DNA of 64,000 nt from Marinobacterium sp. xm-d-530 (GCF_013283365.1 NZ_WBYM01000001.1:589236-653235); one strand, 5' to 3'; numbered from the stretch's first letter, positions 10,124 through 19,479 are shown. Translations and numbers: made by a program. The notes: generated by a model not told the origin, from the letters alone.

Positions 10124-11070
10124 ACTTAGCTGCCTCGCCAAAACCGGTCAATCGATCAGCTGCATGGTGTGCAGATGCCGATGAGCGTCTGCGCTTTATG
10201 CTGGTATTGGCACTGGCTCTGCACGCACTGATCATACTTTTGGTCGGATTTGATGCACTGAAAACAGAGCAATCATCTAAAACACTTGAGATCACCTTTG
10301 CGATAAATCAGGATCCACAGGCCCCTATCGATCCAGCCTATTTAGCCCAGCATCATCAATTAGGTCAGGGCGATTCACAAACGAACCAAGAGGCGAGTGT
10401 TGTTGAGCCTGCGCTGTTCAGGTCTGACAAGATCAACCAACTCTCGGCACAGATCAGTGCACAATCCGGAACGGGCTTAGCTCCTTCGAATGATGAGGGC
10501 GTCAACGATAGTACTCTACAGGCGAAATCGGGGACGAATGAGCTGTTAGCAGCCAACACCCAAGCGCTGCTTAAAGCCAATCAACAGACTGATTCCATTC
10601 AGACCACCGCCTCGAATCCCTTAGCAGGCGACTCAACGGCTCTGTTTAAAGCGTCAGAGGAGATCGCCTCTTTGGAAGCGCGCTTAAAAGATGAGCAGCG
10701 AAAATTAGAGAGTCGCTCACGCACGGGGCGTGTCACTTCGCTTTCGACCTTGGCCAAAGCTGATGCACTCTATCTAGAGCGCTGGCGTCAGAAAATCGAA
10801 ACGATAGGTAATCTCAACTACCCTATCGAAGCGCGACGCAAGGGCATTGAAGGCAGTCTGCAGATGCTAGTCACTTTAGCCGCTGATGGGAGCGTCAAGC
10901 AGTTAGAGATCCTCAAAAGTTCTGGCTACTCAATACTGGATGATGCCGCCGTTCGGACAGTTAGGAGCGCTTCACCCTTCGAGCCCTTCCCTAATGAGAT
11001 GCGCCAGCGGCTGGACCGACTGGAGATCATTCGCACTTGGAAATTTGAGAAAAATACCCAAGTGTACTGA
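10120..11070 (+). CDS. TonB-family energy transducer (TonB3-like)
   Basis: Inner-membrane-anchored periplasmic protein of the TonB family. A single membrane segment lies around residues 26-43 (LVLALALHALIILLVGF) after a short cytosolic N-terminus. A Gln/Ser/Asn-rich stretch and a charged coiled-coil-like segment follow, where classic TonB has a Pro-Glu/Pro-Lys spacer. The last 90 residues form the TonB C-terminal domain (LNYPIEARRKGIEGSL, later SGYSILDDAAV). The ATG at 10120 overlaps the gshB stop and gives 316 residues; a TTG at 10093 is less likely. In P. aeruginosa the gene in this position, tonB3, is needed for twitching motility, and pilT-pilU lie 4 kb away here. No exbB/exbD genes are in the window. 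Confidence 0.85.
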   Translation: MNLAASPKPVNRSAAWCADADERLRFMLVLALALHALIILLVGFDALKTEQSSKTLEITFAINQDPQAPIDPAYLAQHHQLGQGDSQTNQEASVVEPALFRSDKINQLSAQISAQSGTGLAPSNDEGVNDSTLQAKSGTNELLAANTQALLKANQQTDSIQTTASNPLAGDSTALFKASEEIASLEARLKDEQRKLESRSRTGRVTSLSTLAKADALYLERWRQKIETIGNLNYPIEARRKGIEGSLQMLVTLAADGSVKQLEILKSSGYSILDDAAVRTVRSASPFEPFPNEMRQRLDRLEIIRTWKFEKNTQVY

Positions 11071-11135
11071 TATCGAAACATTTTCAGCTTACACTGAGGG
11101 TGTAAAAAGATTCGACGTTGTTAAAGGAGAAAGAG

Positions 11136-11699
11136 ATGAGTAATGCCAACCTACTCAAGCACCACTTCTTGATGTCTATGCCCAGTCTGGAGAGTGACTA
11201 CTTTAGCAACAGCCTCATCTATCTTTGTGAGCACAATGAAGAGGGTGCCATGGGGATTGTGGTCAATAAGCCGCATGAGATTCCTATGGATGAGATCCTT
11301 GATCAGCTCGATCTCCCTGAAAACTCTCCCTTGAACTATCAGCCTGTTTACCAAGGCGGACCGGTCTCTGAAGAGCATGGGTTTATTCTGCACAGACAGG
11401 GCGAGCAAGCTTGGAAATCCTCACTACACCTACCCGAGCAACTGACGTTAACCACATCCCTTGATGTTCTAGAGGCCATTTCGCGTGGCGAGGGGCCTGA
11501 AGACTATCTGTTCGCTTTAGGTTATGCGGGCTGGGGACCGGGGCAGCTCGATGAAGAGATGTGTCAGAACCTATGGTTAAGCTCACCCGCAAATTTAGAT
11601 ATACTGTTCGATGTTGAACCCGAATTTAGACTCTCATCCGCAGCGTCTACTCTGGGTGTCGACCTAAACCTAATCTCCGCACAGGCGGGGCACGCATAA
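11136..11699 (+). CDS. yqgE: UPF0301 protein YqgE/AlgH
   Basis: Small cytosolic protein of unknown biochemical function, named AlgH in Pseudomonas. From the ATG at 11136 it has 187 residues, the same as E. coli YqgE, with a strong SD (AAAGGAGA) five bases upstream. Family motifs include HHFLMSMPSLESDYFSNS, GIVVNKP, YQGGPVSEEHGFILH and ALGYAGWGPGQLDEE. It precedes yqgF by ten bases, the conserved arrangement in gammaproteobacteria. Confidence 0.94.
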   Translation: MSNANLLKHHFLMSMPSLESDYFSNSLIYLCEHNEEGAMGIVVNKPHEIPMDEILDQLDLPENSPLNYQPVYQGGPVSEEHGFILHRQGEQAWKSSLHLPEQLTLTTSLDVLEAISRGEGPEDYLFALGYAGWGPGQLDEEMCQNLWLSSPANLDILFDVEPEFRLSSAASTLGVDLNLISAQAGHA

Positions 11700-11709
11700 T
11701 TAAGGTCCA

Positions 11710-12177
11710 ATGACTGAGTTAACTGAGAGCGCACTGGGATTCGATTTTGGCTTACGCAGAATTGGTGTTGCCTTTGGTCAGTCATTAACAGCCACCGCCC
11801 AACCTCTAAATCCAATTGCTGCAAAAGATGGCATCCCCGATTGGAGTTTAGTCGATAAAATTATTGCTGAATGGCAGCCAAAGACGATCGTTGTGGGACT
11901 GCCATTGAACATGGATGGCACTATCAGTGATATGGCGCGACGAGCGAGAAAATTCGCCAACCGCCTGCATGAACGATCTAAAATACCCTGCTTTCTTTTT
12001 GATGAACGATTAACATCTCAAGAGGCTAAATCGATTCATCTTGAGAATGGCGGATCAGCCGATTTCGGTGCAGAATCTGTCGACGGTATCGCCGCTCAAT
12101 TGATGTTAGAAGGTTGGTTTCTTCAAGAACAGCGCATACCAAGCCATGCAAGGCTTGAGGACTATTATGACCAGTAA
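11710..12177 (+). CDS. yqgF: Pre-16S rRNA nuclease YqgF/RuvX
   Basis: RNase H-fold nuclease implicated in maturing the 5' end of 16S rRNA. The 155 residues are typical for the family (about 140). GFDFGLRRIGVAFG near 9-22 holds the first acidic residue of the RNase H site, VVGLPLNMDGT near 60-70 the second conserved block, and FDERLTSQEA near 97-106 the third. It is downstream of yqgE and overlaps pyrR by eleven bases, suggesting translational coupling. Confidence 0.94.
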   Translation: MTELTESALGFDFGLRRIGVAFGQSLTATAQPLNPIAAKDGIPDWSLVDKIIAEWQPKTIVVGLPLNMDGTISDMARRARKFANRLHERSKIPCFLFDERLTSQEAKSIHLENGGSADFGAESVDGIAAQLMLEGWFLQEQRIPSHARLEDYYDQ

Positions 12178-12679
12178 AACTTTGGACGCTGAACAGCTCC
12201 TAACAAGAATGTGTGACAGCACACAGCAGTTAATCGAGACACGCGGCTTAGATAACCCGTACATCATTGGCATTCATAGTGGCGGTGTTTGGTTGGCTGA
12301 ACGTCTTCACCAACACCTGGGGATTCAGGATGAGATGGGGGTGCTGGACATCTCCTTCTATCGTGACGATTTCACTCGCGTTGGATTGAACCCTAAAGTA
12401 GGGGTTTCAAAGCTGCCAAGCGCAACCGAAGATCGCAACATTATCTTGGTTGACGACGTGTTAATGAGTGGTCGCACAGCTAGAGCCGCGCTCAATGAAC
12501 TGTTCGATTTTGGTCGTCCAGCCTCTGTGACACTGGTCACCCTGATTGACCTACAACGCCGCGAACTGCCGATTCAAGCTGATGTCATCGGTGGAACCCT
12601 GACGTTATCAAGCGATCAACAGGTAAAGCTAACAGGCCCATCTCCCCTTGAACTGACCATCAGTCAGCGTAGCAAATAA
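12167..12679 (+). CDS. pyrR: PyrR bifunctional regulator/uracil phosphoribosyltransferase
   Basis: Phosphoribosyltransferase-fold protein related to Bacillus PyrR. The PRPP-binding loop is IILVDDVLMSGRTARAALNEL. The ATG at 12167 (170 residues) has TTGAGGA six bases upstream; another in-frame ATG at 12146 lacks an SD. It is followed after 12 bases by pyrB. There is no leader terminator in that gap, so Bacillus-type attenuation of pyrB is not supported. Pseudomonas PyrR homologues act as regulators with little or no UPRTase activity, and that may apply here. Confidence 0.9.
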   Translation: MTSKTLDAEQLLTRMCDSTQQLIETRGLDNPYIIGIHSGGVWLAERLHQHLGIQDEMGVLDISFYRDDFTRVGLNPKVGVSKLPSATEDRNIILVDDVLMSGRTARAALNELFDFGRPASVTLVTLIDLQRRELPIQADVIGGTLTLSSDQQVKLTGPSPLELTISQRSK

Positions 12680-12691
12680 TAGGAAGCGAAC

Positions 12692-13696
12692 ATGTTTAAC
12701 TTTCCTGACCCAACTCAAGCGCAGCTAACCGAAGATGGCCAGCTAAAGCACTTTTTAGATATCGAGGGGCTGCCAGAGTCACTGCTATTAGAGCTGCTAG
12801 ATACGGCTGACTCTTTTGTGGATATGAGTGAGCAGCAGGTTAAAAAGGTGCCGCTTCTTCGGGGTAAAACCGTGGCCAACCTCTTTTTTGAGAACAGTAC
12901 ACGTACATTGTCGACCTTTGAGCTAGCCGCTAAGCGCCTATCGGCTGACGTTCTGAATTTAAACATCAGCACCAGCTCCACAAAAAAAGGGGAGACGCTA
13001 AAAGACACCTTGATGACCTTGGAAGCGATGCATTCGGATATGTTTGTCGTTCGCCACTCGGATAGCGGTGCGGCTCACTTCATTGCCAGCCAGGTCACAC
13101 CCAACGTCGCCATCATCAATGCCGGTGACGGTCGTCACGCACACCCGACCCAAGCGATGCTGGATATGATGACTATTCGTCGCCATAAAGGTGGCTTTAA
13201 GCATCTAAAAGTCGCGATCGTCGGCGATATACTTCATTCGCGTGTAGCTCGCTCACAGATTCATGCCTTAAGGATTCTCGGTGTACCCGAGATTCGTCTG
13301 ATCGCACCTCGTACACTGCTACCGCGTAATGTCGAGATGCTTGGGGTCAAAGTTTTTACCGACATGGCACAGGGTCTTCGTGATGCCGATGTCGTCATCA
13401 TGCTTCGTCTGCAAAAAGAGCGTATGACCTCCGCTCTGTTACCGAGCGAGTCTGAGTTCTTCAAACTCTATGGCCTATCAGAGGAGAAGCTCGCCTTTGC
13501 ACACCCTGAGGCGATCGTTATGCACCCAGGGCCGATTAACCGAGGCGTTGAAATCGCGTCCTCCGTAGCTGACGGACCTAAATCGGTGATACTGAATCAG
13601 GTCACCAACGGCATTGCCGTTAGGATGGCCGTTATGTCGATGGCGATGAGTGGCCAGGTTGCGGAGAGAGCAAAAAAATTAGAGGCAGGAGAGTAA
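12692..13696 (+). CDS. pyrB: Aspartate carbamoyltransferase
   Basis: Catalytic subunit of ATCase, condensing carbamoyl phosphate with aspartate in pyrimidine synthesis. The 334 residues equal the Pseudomonas-type enzyme, which has an N-terminal extension relative to E. coli PyrB (311) that carries the nucleotide effector site in the Pseudomonas holoenzyme. STRT at 69-72 is the carbamoyl phosphate loop. HPTQAMLDM and [10 protein letters not shown] are the other substrate motifs. No pyrI is present; instead pyrC' follows after three bases, as in the class A ATCase dodecamers of pseudomonads. Confidence 0.96.
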   Translation: MFNFPDPTQAQLTEDGQLKHFLDIEGLPESLLLELLDTADSFVDMSEQQVKKVPLLRGKTVANLFFENSTRTLSTFELAAKRLSADVLNLNISTSSTKKGETLKDTLMTLEAMHSDMFVVRHSDSGAAHFIASQVTPNVAIINAGDGRHAHPTQAMLDMMTIRRHKGGFKHLKVAIVGDILHSRVARSQIHALRILGVPEIRLIAPRTLLPRNVEMLGVKVFTDMAQGLRDADVVIMLRLQKERMTSALLPSESEFFKLYGLSEEKLAFAHPEAIVMHPGPINRGVEIASSVADGPKSVILNQVTNGIAVRMAVMSMAMSGQVAERAKKLEAGE

Positions 13697-13699
13697 ACA

Positions 13700-14977
13700 G
13701 TGCAGATTAAAATTGCCGGCGGGCGCATTATCGACCCTGCACAAAATATAGATCGAATTGATGACCTCTACATTGTCAAAGGACGCATCGCCGCCATAGG
13801 AGAGGCGCCAGAGGGCTTCTCTGCTGACGAAGAGTTTGATGCTGAAGGACAGATCGTCTGCCCCGGTCTCATCGATCTATGTACCCATCTGCGTGAACCA
13901 GGTTTAACGCAAAAAGGGACTATCGCATCCGAGACTGCCGCTGCCGCTGCTGGCGGCATTACCACACTGGTAGCCTCACCTAACACCAAACCGGTCGTAG
14001 ACAGCACAGCGGTTGCTGAACTGGTACAAGATCGTGCAACCGATGCCGGTATGGCACGAGTGCTACCGCTAGGAGCGCTGACACAGTCAATGCAAGGCGA
14101 GCAGCTTGCGCCACTGCATGCACTGGCGAGCTCAGGCTGTATCGGTTTCACTAACGGTCGTCACCCGATCGATAGCTCGCGTGTAATGCTAAGAGCGCTT
14201 GAATACGCGGCCACACATGACCTGTTGGTAGTGTTTCAAGCGGAAGATCGAGCACTGGCTGCCGAGGGTTGTATGCACGAAGGCACCACCGCCACTCGTC
14301 TTGGCTTGAACGGCATTCCTTCCGCTGCTGAAACCATAGAGGTATCACGCTGCTTGATTCTGATTGAAGAGACCGGTGTAAGGGCTCACTTCGGCCAGCT
14401 TTCCTGTGCTCAGTCAGTTCTATTAATTCAGAGTGCCCGTGAACGAGGTCTCAATGTGACCGCTGATGTGGCGATTCACAACCTGCTTCTGACAGATGAG
14501 GAGGTTAATGGTTTTAACAGCCTATTCCATGTCATCCCACCGCTGCGTTCGCAGCTGGATCGTGCGGGACTGCGTCAAGGCTTAGTCACCGACACACTGG
14601 ATGCCATCTGTTCCGATCATCAGCCTCAGGATGCTATTTCAAAAGAAGCACCTTTCGCGGCGACTGAACCAGGCATTAGTGGACTTGAAACACTATTACC
14701 GCTGAGCCTAATGTTGGTAGAGCAGCAGTTGATCGCCCTGCCTCAGCTGATTGAAAAATTGACAGCGGGTCCTGCGAAAGTGCTAGGCATCGAAGCCGGC
14801 TCTCTCGAAGTCGGGGCTGATGCAGATGTGTGTGTCTTTGATCCAGAAGCGACCTGGACGGTCAACAGTGAAACGCTCAAATCTCGTGGTAAGAATACCC
14901 CGTTCATCAACACTGAACTGAAAGGCCGTGTGACACTGACTCTACTCAATGGTCAGCCAGTACATCGCTTAAGTTAA
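13700..14977 (+). CDS. pyrC': Inactive dihydroorotase-like ATCase subunit PyrC'
   Basis: Amidohydrolase-fold homologue of dihydroorotase with 425 residues, starting at GTG 13700. The fold motifs are there (PGLIDLCTHLREPG near 55-68, AAAAGGITTLVASPNT), but three zinc-ligand positions look lost. The first His of the HxH motif is Cys61, the His expected before AED is Gln180, and the His of the HxxH segment is Gln233. In Pseudomonas the corresponding PyrC' is catalytically dead and scaffolds the PyrB dodecamer. I infer the same here, so the working dihydroorotase should be encoded elsewhere. It ends the pyrR-pyrB-pyrC' operon. Confidence 0.92.
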   Translation: MQIKIAGGRIIDPAQNIDRIDDLYIVKGRIAAIGEAPEGFSADEEFDAEGQIVCPGLIDLCTHLREPGLTQKGTIASETAAAAAGGITTLVASPNTKPVVDSTAVAELVQDRATDAGMARVLPLGALTQSMQGEQLAPLHALASSGCIGFTNGRHPIDSSRVMLRALEYAATHDLLVVFQAEDRALAAEGCMHEGTTATRLGLNGIPSAAETIEVSRCLILIEETGVRAHFGQLSCAQSVLLIQSARERGLNVTADVAIHNLLLTDEEVNGFNSLFHVIPPLRSQLDRAGLRQGLVTDTLDAICSDHQPQDAISKEAPFAATEPGISGLETLLPLSLMLVEQQLIALPQLIEKLTAGPAKVLGIEAGSLEVGADADVCVFDPEATWTVNSETLKSRGKNTPFINTELKGRVTLTLLNGQPVHRLS

Positions 14978-14990
14978 TAGTCTGAAAACG

Positions 14991-15021
14991 AAAAGACCCA
15001 GCCGATGCTGGGTCTTTTTTT
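14991..15021. terminator. Bidirectional terminator between pyrC' and pilU
   Basis: A long perfect stem (AAAAGACCCAGC at 14991-15002 with its complement at 15007-15018, CGAT loop) is followed by T on the plus strand and by TTTTCGTTTT on the minus strand. It lies between the convergent pyrC' and pilU genes. Confidence 0.9.
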
Positions 15022-15038
15022 GCCTATTTATGGACCAA

Positions 15039-16172
15039 TCAGTGATTCAGAGTATCGTCTGAATCTTGAAGGGTGAATGACGGTAGATCCTCACCTTCTT
15101 GCTTACCCCCCTCATCACTGAGTTTGATCATCAAACGCAGATCATTTGACGAGTCAGCAAAGGACAGTGCCACTTCGTAAGTGATGACACCCTCTTTGTA
15201 GAGCGCAAACAGTGCCTGATCGAAGGTCTGCATGCCAAGATTGCTCGATTTCTTGATGACATTTTTAATCTCGTGCACCTCACCTTTGCGAATCAGATCC
15301 TGAATCAGCGGCGTGTTGATTAGTACTTCAATGGCCGCTCTTCGCCCCTTACCATCCGCAGTGGGCAGCAGTTGCTGCGCGACAATCGCTTTCAAGTTAA
15401 GTGATAGATCCATCCAGATCTGATTATGATGCTCAGGGCCAAAGAACGAGATGATACGGTCAAGGGCTTGATTCGCATTGTTAGCATGAAGCGTTGCCAA
15501 ACAGAGGTGGCCGGTCTCAGCGAATGCCAGAGCGTACGCCATGGTTTCTGCCGAGCGGATTTCACCCATCAAGATGACATCTGGTGCCTGACGTAAGGTG
15601 TTTTTCAGTGCTACTTCAAACGACTCAGTATCAAGCCCCACTTCACGTTGAGTCACGATCGACTTTTTATGATGGTGAATGTACTCAATGGGGTCTTCAA
15701 CCGTAATGATATGCCCCGCAGCATGCTCATTACGGTAATCAATCATTGATGCCAGAGAGGTCGATTTACCGGTAGAGGTACCACCGACAAATAGGATCAA
15801 ACCACGCTTAGTCATCGAGAGATCTTTAAGCACCTCAGGAAGTTTGAGCTCCTCCATAGTCGGTATGTGGTTAGCTATAGAACGCAGCACCATTCCCGGC
15901 GTGTTTCGTTGCACATAGGCGCTAACACGAAAACGACCGATACCGTTCACACTCAGTGCAAAGTTACACTCATTGGTCGCTTCAAATTCAGCCAGCTGCT
16001 TATCACTCATGGTGCTGTAGACCAGTGCACGTGATTGTGAGGAGTTGAGCGATTCACGTGTTAGTGGCTTGATCGTGCCGTCCACCTTGATAGAAGGGGG
16101 TGCACCTGCAGTGATGAACAGATCTGAACCACCGCGCTCGGTCATTACTTTTAATAGCTGTGTAAAATCCAC
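15039..16172 (-). CDS. pilU: Type IV pilus retraction ATPase PilU
   Basis: Cytosolic hexameric secretion ATPase of the PilT family that assists pilus retraction for twitching motility and DNA uptake. The 377 residues fit PilU (382 in P. aeruginosa). Walker A is GGTSTGKST, with a Thr-Ser in place of the Pro-Thr of PilT, which is characteristic of PilU. MGEIRSAETM is the Walker B region, and the His box ETGHLCLATLH is present. The acidic C-terminal tail after residue 345 is longer than in PilT. It follows pilT by 12 bases in one operon. Confidence 0.95.
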   Translation of the reverse strand: MDFTQLLKVMTERGGSDLFITAGAPPSIKVDGTIKPLTRESLNSSQSRALVYSTMSDKQLAEFEATNECNFALSVNGIGRFRVSAYVQRNTPGMVLRSIANHIPTMEELKLPEVLKDLSMTKRGLILFVGGTSTGKSTSLASMIDYRNEHAAGHIITVEDPIEYIHHHKKSIVTQREVGLDTESFEVALKNTLRQAPDVILMGEIRSAETMAYALAFAETGHLCLATLHANNANQALDRIISFFGPEHHNQIWMDLSLNLKAIVAQQLLPTADGKGRRAAIEVLINTPLIQDLIRKGEVHEIKNVIKKSSNLGMQTFDQALFALYKEGVITYEVALSFADSSNDLRLMIKLSDEGGKQEGEDLPSFTLQDSDDTLNH

Positions 16173-16184
16173 GGGTTACCTCAC

Positions 16185-17219
16185 CTAAAATATCGAAGGG
16201 TCTTTAGCGCGAGCAGCCGCTTGCTCTGGCGTGATAAAGCCTTTTTGAACCAGCTCTAAAAGAGCCTGATCCAAGGTCTTCATACCCACCTGGGAACCCG
16301 TCTGAATGGCTGAATACATCTGAGCCACTTTATCTTCCCGAATCAGGTTACGTATGGCAGATGTCCCGATCATTATCTCGTGAGCTGCGACTCGACCGCC
16401 GCCTGTCTTCTTCAAAAGGGATTGAGAGATAACGCCCTGCAGCGATTCAGAGAGCATTGAACGGACCATATCTTTCTCTGCGGCTGGAAAGACATCGATG
16501 ATACGGTCAATGGTTTTCGCTGCCGAGGTGGTATGCAGAGTGCCGAAAACTAAGTGTCCAGTCTCTGCTGCAGTCAACGCAAGACGAATGGTCTCTAGGT
16601 CACGCATCTCACCCACTAGGATGACATCGGGGTCTTCACGCAGCGCCGAACGCAGTGCCGCATCAAATCCAAGGGTATCTCGATGCACCTCACGCTGGTT
16701 AATCAGACACTTTTTACTCTCGTGTACAAATTCGATGGGATCCTCAATCGTCAATATATGCTCAGATCGAGAGTCATTGATGTAATCGATCATCGCTGCC
16801 AGCGTGGTCGACTTACCGGAACCGGTTGGTCCTGTCACTAGAACCAGCCCTTTTGGCTGGTCGGAGAGCTGCTGGAAGACCTTACCCATGCCAAGATCAT
16901 CCATAGTCAGCACTTTACTGGGGATGGTACGAAATACCGCTGCCGCTCCGCGGTTTTGAACAAAACCATTAACACGAAAACGCGCCAGCTGAGGTACTTC
17001 AAAGGAGAAATCGACTTCTAACTTCTCTTCGTACTCTTTACGCTGCTTGTCATTCATAATGTCATACAGCAACCCATGGACCTGTTTATGATCCATCGAT
17101 GGCAGTTTGATGCGACGCACAACACCGTCGACACGGATCAACGGCGGCATACCCGCCGTAATGTGCAGATCGGATGCTCCTTGCTGTACAGCAAAGGCTA
17201 AAAGTTCGGTAATATCCAT
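16185..17219 (-). CDS. pilT: Type IV pilus retraction ATPase PilT
   Basis: Main motor for type IV pilus depolymerisation. The ATG at 17219 gives 344 residues, the same as P. aeruginosa PilT, beginning MDITELLAFAVQQGASDLHI. An upstream in-frame start at 17285 would run over yggS and is rejected. Walker A GPTGSGKST, the Asp box, Walker B VILVGEMRDLETI and the His box ETGHLVFGTLHT are all present, as is the C-terminal AIRNLIRE motif needed for retraction. It is divergent from yggS across only 55 bases, as in Pseudomonas. No other pilus genes are in the window. Confidence 0.97.
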   Translation of the reverse strand: MDITELLAFAVQQGASDLHITAGMPPLIRVDGVVRRIKLPSMDHKQVHGLLYDIMNDKQRKEYEEKLEVDFSFEVPQLARFRVNGFVQNRGAAAVFRTIPSKVLTMDDLGMGKVFQQLSDQPKGLVLVTGPTGSGKSTTLAAMIDYINDSRSEHILTIEDPIEFVHESKKCLINQREVHRDTLGFDAALRSALREDPDVILVGEMRDLETIRLALTAAETGHLVFGTLHTTSAAKTIDRIIDVFPAAEKDMVRSMLSESLQGVISQSLLKKTGGGRVAAHEIMIGTSAIRNLIREDKVAQMYSAIQTGSQVGMKTLDQALLELVQKGFITPEQAAARAKDPSIF

Positions 17220-17274
17220 AATTGAGTTCACCCTAGCGGAAACGACCGCATCAACCTCATGAGTAGTGACACAT

Positions 17275-17967
17275 ATGACTAGCATAGCAGAGAGCCTGAA
17301 AAAGGTGAGATCCGAGATAGAAAAAGCCTGCGCTGAGTCAAACCGTTCTGAAAAAGAGGTATGCCTACTAGCCGTCAGTAAGACCCGTAGTGTGGATGAG
17401 GTCGTCGAACTGGCTCGCTTAGGGCAACGTGCTTTCGGTGAAAATTATCTGCAAGAGGCGCTGGATAAAATATCCGCTCTTGAGCCCCTTAATCTCGAAT
17501 GGCACTTTATTGGCCCCATTCAATCCAACAAAACTAAGTCAATCGCAGAGCAGTTTGCCTGGGTCCATAGCGTCGATAGACTCAAAATCGCACAGCGCCT
17601 GTCAGCACAACGTCCTCACTATGCCGAGGACTTAAACATCTGCTTGCAGGTTAATATTAGCTGTGAAGAGAGCAAATCTGGCTGCTTTCCAGATGAAGCG
17701 CTCGAGCTCGCCAAACAGATTGCCGAACTCCCCAAAATAAACTTGCGTGGTTTAATGGCTATACCAGAAGCGACTGAGGATGTTGAACTACAAAAAGAGC
17801 GTTTTTGTCAGGTGAGAACTCTGTTTGAAGAGATCAAACAAACGATACCCAGTCTGGATACCCTATCAATGGGCATGTCGGGTGATCTGGATGCCGCCAT
17901 TGAAGAGGGCGCAACCATCGTTCGTATTGGTACGGCTCTATTCGGCCCACGCAACTACAACAAATAA
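17275..17967 (+). CDS. yggS: PLP homeostasis protein YggS/PLPBP
   Basis: Cytosolic pyridoxal phosphate-binding protein with the alanine-racemase barrel fold, involved in vitamin B6 balance rather than a known catalysis. The ATG at 17275 gives 230 residues (E. coli 234); a GTG three codons upstream is possible. LLAVSKTRSVDEV near 30-42 contains the PLP lysine, FGENYLQEA and WHFIGPIQSNK follow, and SMGMSGDLDAAIEEGATIVRIGTALFG closes the phosphate site in two adjoining stretches. It precedes proC by 16 bases, a pairing seen across proteobacteria. Confidence 0.95.
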   Translation: MTSIAESLKKVRSEIEKACAESNRSEKEVCLLAVSKTRSVDEVVELARLGQRAFGENYLQEALDKISALEPLNLEWHFIGPIQSNKTKSIAEQFAWVHSVDRLKIAQRLSAQRPHYAEDLNICLQVNISCEESKSGCFPDEALELAKQIAELPKINLRGLMAIPEATEDVELQKERFCQVRTLFEEIKQTIPSLDTLSMGMSGDLDAAIEEGATIVRIGTALFGPRNYNK

Positions 17968-17983
17968 TTTTTAGGAGAAGAGT

Positions 17984-18808
17984 GTGGCACAGCCATCTAT
18001 CGCATTTATTGGTACAGGCAACATGGCCGGTGCAATCCTTGAGGGCTTAATTGCAACGGGATACCCCGTCGACAAGCTATGGGCCACACGTCGCCAGCTC
18101 GATAAGTTAGCAAGCTTTGCTGAGCGTGGCGTTCACACAACGACCGATAACCATCTCGCGATTAACGCTTCGGAAATTGTTGTAATCTCCGTTAAGCCGC
18201 AGATGATGCGCGATACACTGACTGAGTTAGCACCCACACTGAAACAGCGTAAACCGCTGTTAATCTCTGTGGCAGCAGGCATTAGCTGCGACTCTTTGGA
18301 GCGTTGGGCCGGCGGTGAACTGGCCGTGATTCGTTCAATGCCGAACACGCCATCTCTACTCAAATTAGGCGCCAGCGGTCTGTTTGCCAACCCTAGGGTG
18401 AGCGATGAGCAGAAAGCTCAAGCCTCTGCGATTGCAGAAGCGGTCGGCATTGCTACCTGGTGTGACACTGAAGAGGGCATTGATCAGGTAACTGCCGTTT
18501 CGGGGTCAGGCCCTGCTTACTTCTTCCTAATGATGGAGAAGATGATTGAAGCGGCACAAGCGCTCGGCATGAGTCCTGAGGCGGCGCGTCAACTAACCAT
18601 TCAAACCGCCAAAGGGGCTGCAGAGATGGCCGCTCAAACTGGGATTGAACCGGCCCAGTTGCGAAAAAATGTCACCTCCCCAGGCGGCACCACTGAGCAA
18701 GCGATTAACAGCTTCGAACAGGATCAACTGGGCGAGGTTGTGTTACGAGCAATGACCGCCTGCAAGAACCGTGCAGCAGAGATGAGTGAGCAACTCGGTA
18801 AAGACTAA
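17984..18808 (+). CDS. proC: Pyrroline-5-carboxylate reductase
   Basis: NAD(P)H-dependent final step of proline synthesis. The 274 residues (E. coli 269) start at GTG 17984 with TAGGAGA a few bases upstream. The Rossmann motif FIGTGNMAGAILEGL is at the N-terminus. RSMPNTPSLLKLGASGL is the nucleotide-contacting segment, and AVSGSGPAYFFLMMEKM and NVTSPGGTTEQAI form the substrate site of the C-terminal helical domain. It belongs to a yggS-proC-yggT cluster. Confidence 0.96.
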   Translation: MAQPSIAFIGTGNMAGAILEGLIATGYPVDKLWATRRQLDKLASFAERGVHTTTDNHLAINASEIVVISVKPQMMRDTLTELAPTLKQRKPLLISVAAGISCDSLERWAGGELAVIRSMPNTPSLLKLGASGLFANPRVSDEQKAQASAIAEAVGIATWCDTEEGIDQVTAVSGSGPAYFFLMMEKMIEAAQALGMSPEAARQLTIQTAKGAAEMAAQTGIEPAQLRKNVTSPGGTTEQAINSFEQDQLGEVVLRAMTACKNRAAEMSEQLGKD

Positions 18809-18868
18809 TGGCTGTAAAACAGCTACTCTTAAACACTTGTCATCATTAAGCGAACTATAGGATTGAAC

Positions 18869-19414
18869 ATGGCTGGCGATACACTGACATTAATCATTCG
18901 AACGATTGGTGAAGTTTTTGCATTTATTCTGCTTCTGCGATTTTTGCTGCAGGCTAGTGGCGCTGACTACTACAATCCGATCTCTCAATCGGTGGTTCGC
19001 TTTACCCAAGTTCCTTTGGCTCCACTGCAGAAACTGGTTCCAAGAATTGGGCGTTTAGACATCTCCCCGTTGGTATTAGCCTTCGCAGTTAAAGTGGCTG
19101 TTGTTGTCGCGATTATCTTCTTTACTCAGGGCAACACCCCCAACATGCTGGGTGCGGCACTGTTTGGCCTATTCGGGGTGCTTGATGGCATTCTAACCAT
19201 CTACTTTTGGGCTGTTATTGGGTCCGTGATCCTCTCCTGGGTAGCTCCAAACAGCTACCACCCTGGCCCACAGCTCATTATGCAGATCACAGAGCCCGTG
19301 TTCTCTTTGGCGCGCAAGGTTATTCCACCTATCGGCGGTCTGGATCTATCACCGATTTTGATCTTTTTAGTGATTCAAATTCTACAATCTCAAATCACTC
19401 GTCTGGTCATGTAA
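18869..19414 (+). CDS. yggT: YggT family membrane protein
   Basis: Integral inner-membrane protein with two tandem YGGT repeats of about 90 residues, each with two hydrophobic segments. RFTQVPLAPLQKLVPRIGRLD marks the first repeat and its counterpart near PVFSLARKVIPPIGGLDLSP the second. The ATG at 18869 (181 residues) has TAGGA upstream. The family is linked to osmotic tolerance and, in other phyla, to cell division or thylakoid biogenesis, but no biochemical role is settled. It sits in its usual place after proC. Confidence 0.92.
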   Translation: MAGDTLTLIIRTIGEVFAFILLLRFLLQASGADYYNPISQSVVRFTQVPLAPLQKLVPRIGRLDISPLVLAFAVKVAVVVAIIFFTQGNTPNMLGAALFGLFGVLDGILTIYFWAVIGSVILSWVAPNSYHPGPQLIMQITEPVFSLARKVIPPIGGLDLSPILIFLVIQILQSQITRLVM

Positions 19415-19479
19415 CTGAACCCGTGGTTTGCTAGAATTAAATACTGTTTCACGTACAGCATTGCACAGGAGATAGCCTA

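Noticed and set aside
12680..12691. PyrR-dependent attenuator before pyrB
   Set aside because: The gap is only 12 bases and holds no terminator or antiterminator structure.
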